A DNA stretch of 13,963 bases from a bacterium (lineage in GTDB: Bacteria > Spirochaetota > Spirochaetia > Treponematales > Rectinemataceae), in assembly GCA_021813065.1 (NCBI GenBank), contig JAKALZ010000013.1, positions 1-13,963 of the forward strand, read 5' to 3'. Both the position numbers and the translations under genes were made by a program. Shown piece by piece: positions 13,436-13,963 of the stretch. The notes beneath the pieces were generated by a model, which had not been told where the DNA came from, did not search any database, and worked only from the letters and a program-made list of their open reading frames with translations. Numbering within the stretch: the first letter of the stretch is position 1; each line of letters opens with the position of its first letter.

Positions 13436-13951
13436 ATAAGCGACAAATTAACTTTCAAGCTGTACGAGCAAGATCAGTCCTGGCTGATTCCTCCTGGAGC
13501 GGATGAATTAATCCCTCCGAATCACCTTGTGCGCATTGTCAGCTAGACGATCGATGAGATGAACCTCGAGCCAATTCTGAAGAAATATGACAAAGGCGGA
13601 GGCGCCAGCCGGTTTCATCCGGTGATGATGTTCAAAGTGCTCGTGTATGGATACATGACAAGGACATATTCATCTCGAATGCTGGCCAAAGCGCTCAGGG
13701 AGAACGTGATGTACATGTGGCTGTCGTGGAATCAGACACCTGATTTTCGGACGATCAACACATTTAGGGGTTCACGGCTGAAGGACATCATGGAAGAGGT
13801 GTTCATGGCGACGGTGAAGATGCTGGCTGCGGGGGAGATCGGGCTGGATGCGTGGACGGAGGAGTGGGCGCTCAAGGATGGGCAGCGGGCGCTGGAGGCG
13901 GCTTGCGGCGAGCGGGGGGGGGTGCTGAAACGGGTGCTGCGGGGTGCTTGA
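13436..13951 (+). pseudogene. IS1182-family transposase remnant, N-terminal part
   Basis: Read in one frame from 13436, the peptide begins ISDKLTFKLYEQDQSWLIPP, continues through GADELIPPNHLVRIV, hits TAG at 13544-13546, then resumes with MNLEPILKKYDKGGGASRFH and later KALRENVMYMWLSWNQTPDF, RTINTFR. These are the N-terminal landmarks of IS1182-type DDE transposases (LIP..HLVR, KGG.ASRFHP, ALREN, MWLS, PDFRTIN.FR). Three defects are visible: ATA where the family has its ATG, the in-frame TAG, and loss of the expected '(Y/F)xDGTKIEA' segment after residue ~100, where the frame instead runs into a G-rich, Arg/Gly/Ala-coding stretch with a run of nine G and stops at 13951. It encodes no complete catalytic domain and is almost surely inactive. 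The longest open piece runs 13559-13951. Confidence 0.75.
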
Positions 13952-13963
13952 GTTGCTCCGCGC

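Larger units (their letters stand above)
13357..13963 (+). mobile_element. Left part of a degraded IS1182-like insertion sequence (continues past window)
   Basis: A transposase remnant of IS1182 type begins about 75 bp after a GGGGCTGTCC palindrome at 13358-13367, the kind of sequence found at the tips of this IS group. A TATAAT at 13413-13418 could be the -10 of the transposase promoter. The right end and any target duplication lie outside the window, so the left border is only a proposal. Confidence 0.5.

Noticed and set aside
1..13963. CRISPR arrays, tRNA or rRNA genes, toxin-antitoxin pairs
   Set aside because: No regularly spaced repeats, no tRNA-like cloverleaf and no small paired genes of that kind were seen.

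Overview
The window is a GC-rich bacterial chromosomal segment with AT-rich islands between some genes. All intact genes are on the + strand. Four secreted proteins with ordinary Sec signal peptides fit a Gram-negative type bacterium. The gene mix and style suggest a spirochaete to me, but that is a low-confidence guess because no marker gene is present.

Left block (1-4627): an import-and-hydrolysis operon. It contains the 3' end of a sugar-binding lipoprotein/periplasmic protein gene, two MalF/MalG-type ABC permeases, and a signal-less GH31 glycosidase. The glycosidase carries all five residues (Gln, Gln, Arg, Trp, Tyr) that define sulfoquinovosidases, plus both catalytic aspartates, at spacings identical to those I recall for E. 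coli YihQ. The likely job is uptake of a sulfoquinovosyl glycoside (plant/cyanobacterial sulfolipid breakdown product) and release of sulfoquinovose in the cytoplasm. A perfect 14-bp hairpin with a T-rich flank sits just after the binding-protein stop codon, inside the start of the first permease gene. No ATPase and no sulfoglycolysis enzyme is visible in the window.

Middle block (4720-9357, plus lysA at 10074-11393): a divergent NagA-type deacetylase, alanine racemase, a DapF homologue, an M20 amidohydrolase, and, after one small secreted-protein gene, diaminopimelate decarboxylase. The first four are tightly packed (ATGA overlap between alr and dapF). This looks like an amino-sugar/cell-wall/lysine cluster. 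The DapF homologue has Ser in place of both catalytic Cys, so it is unlikely to be an ordinary diaminopimelate epimerase.

Right block (9428-9898 and 11581-13321): four small secreted proteins of 156-171 residues that appear to be paralogues, one before lysA and three after it. The first of the trio has a perfect TTGACA-17-TATAAT promoter in an AT-rich island. The trio ends at a strong intrinsic terminator that may also be the left end of an insertion sequence. The window closes in a decayed IS1182-like transposase with a lost start codon, an in-frame TAG and a scrambled 3' part.

No tRNA, rRNA, CRISPR array or replication origin was seen. No stretch over 300 bases lacks a gene.
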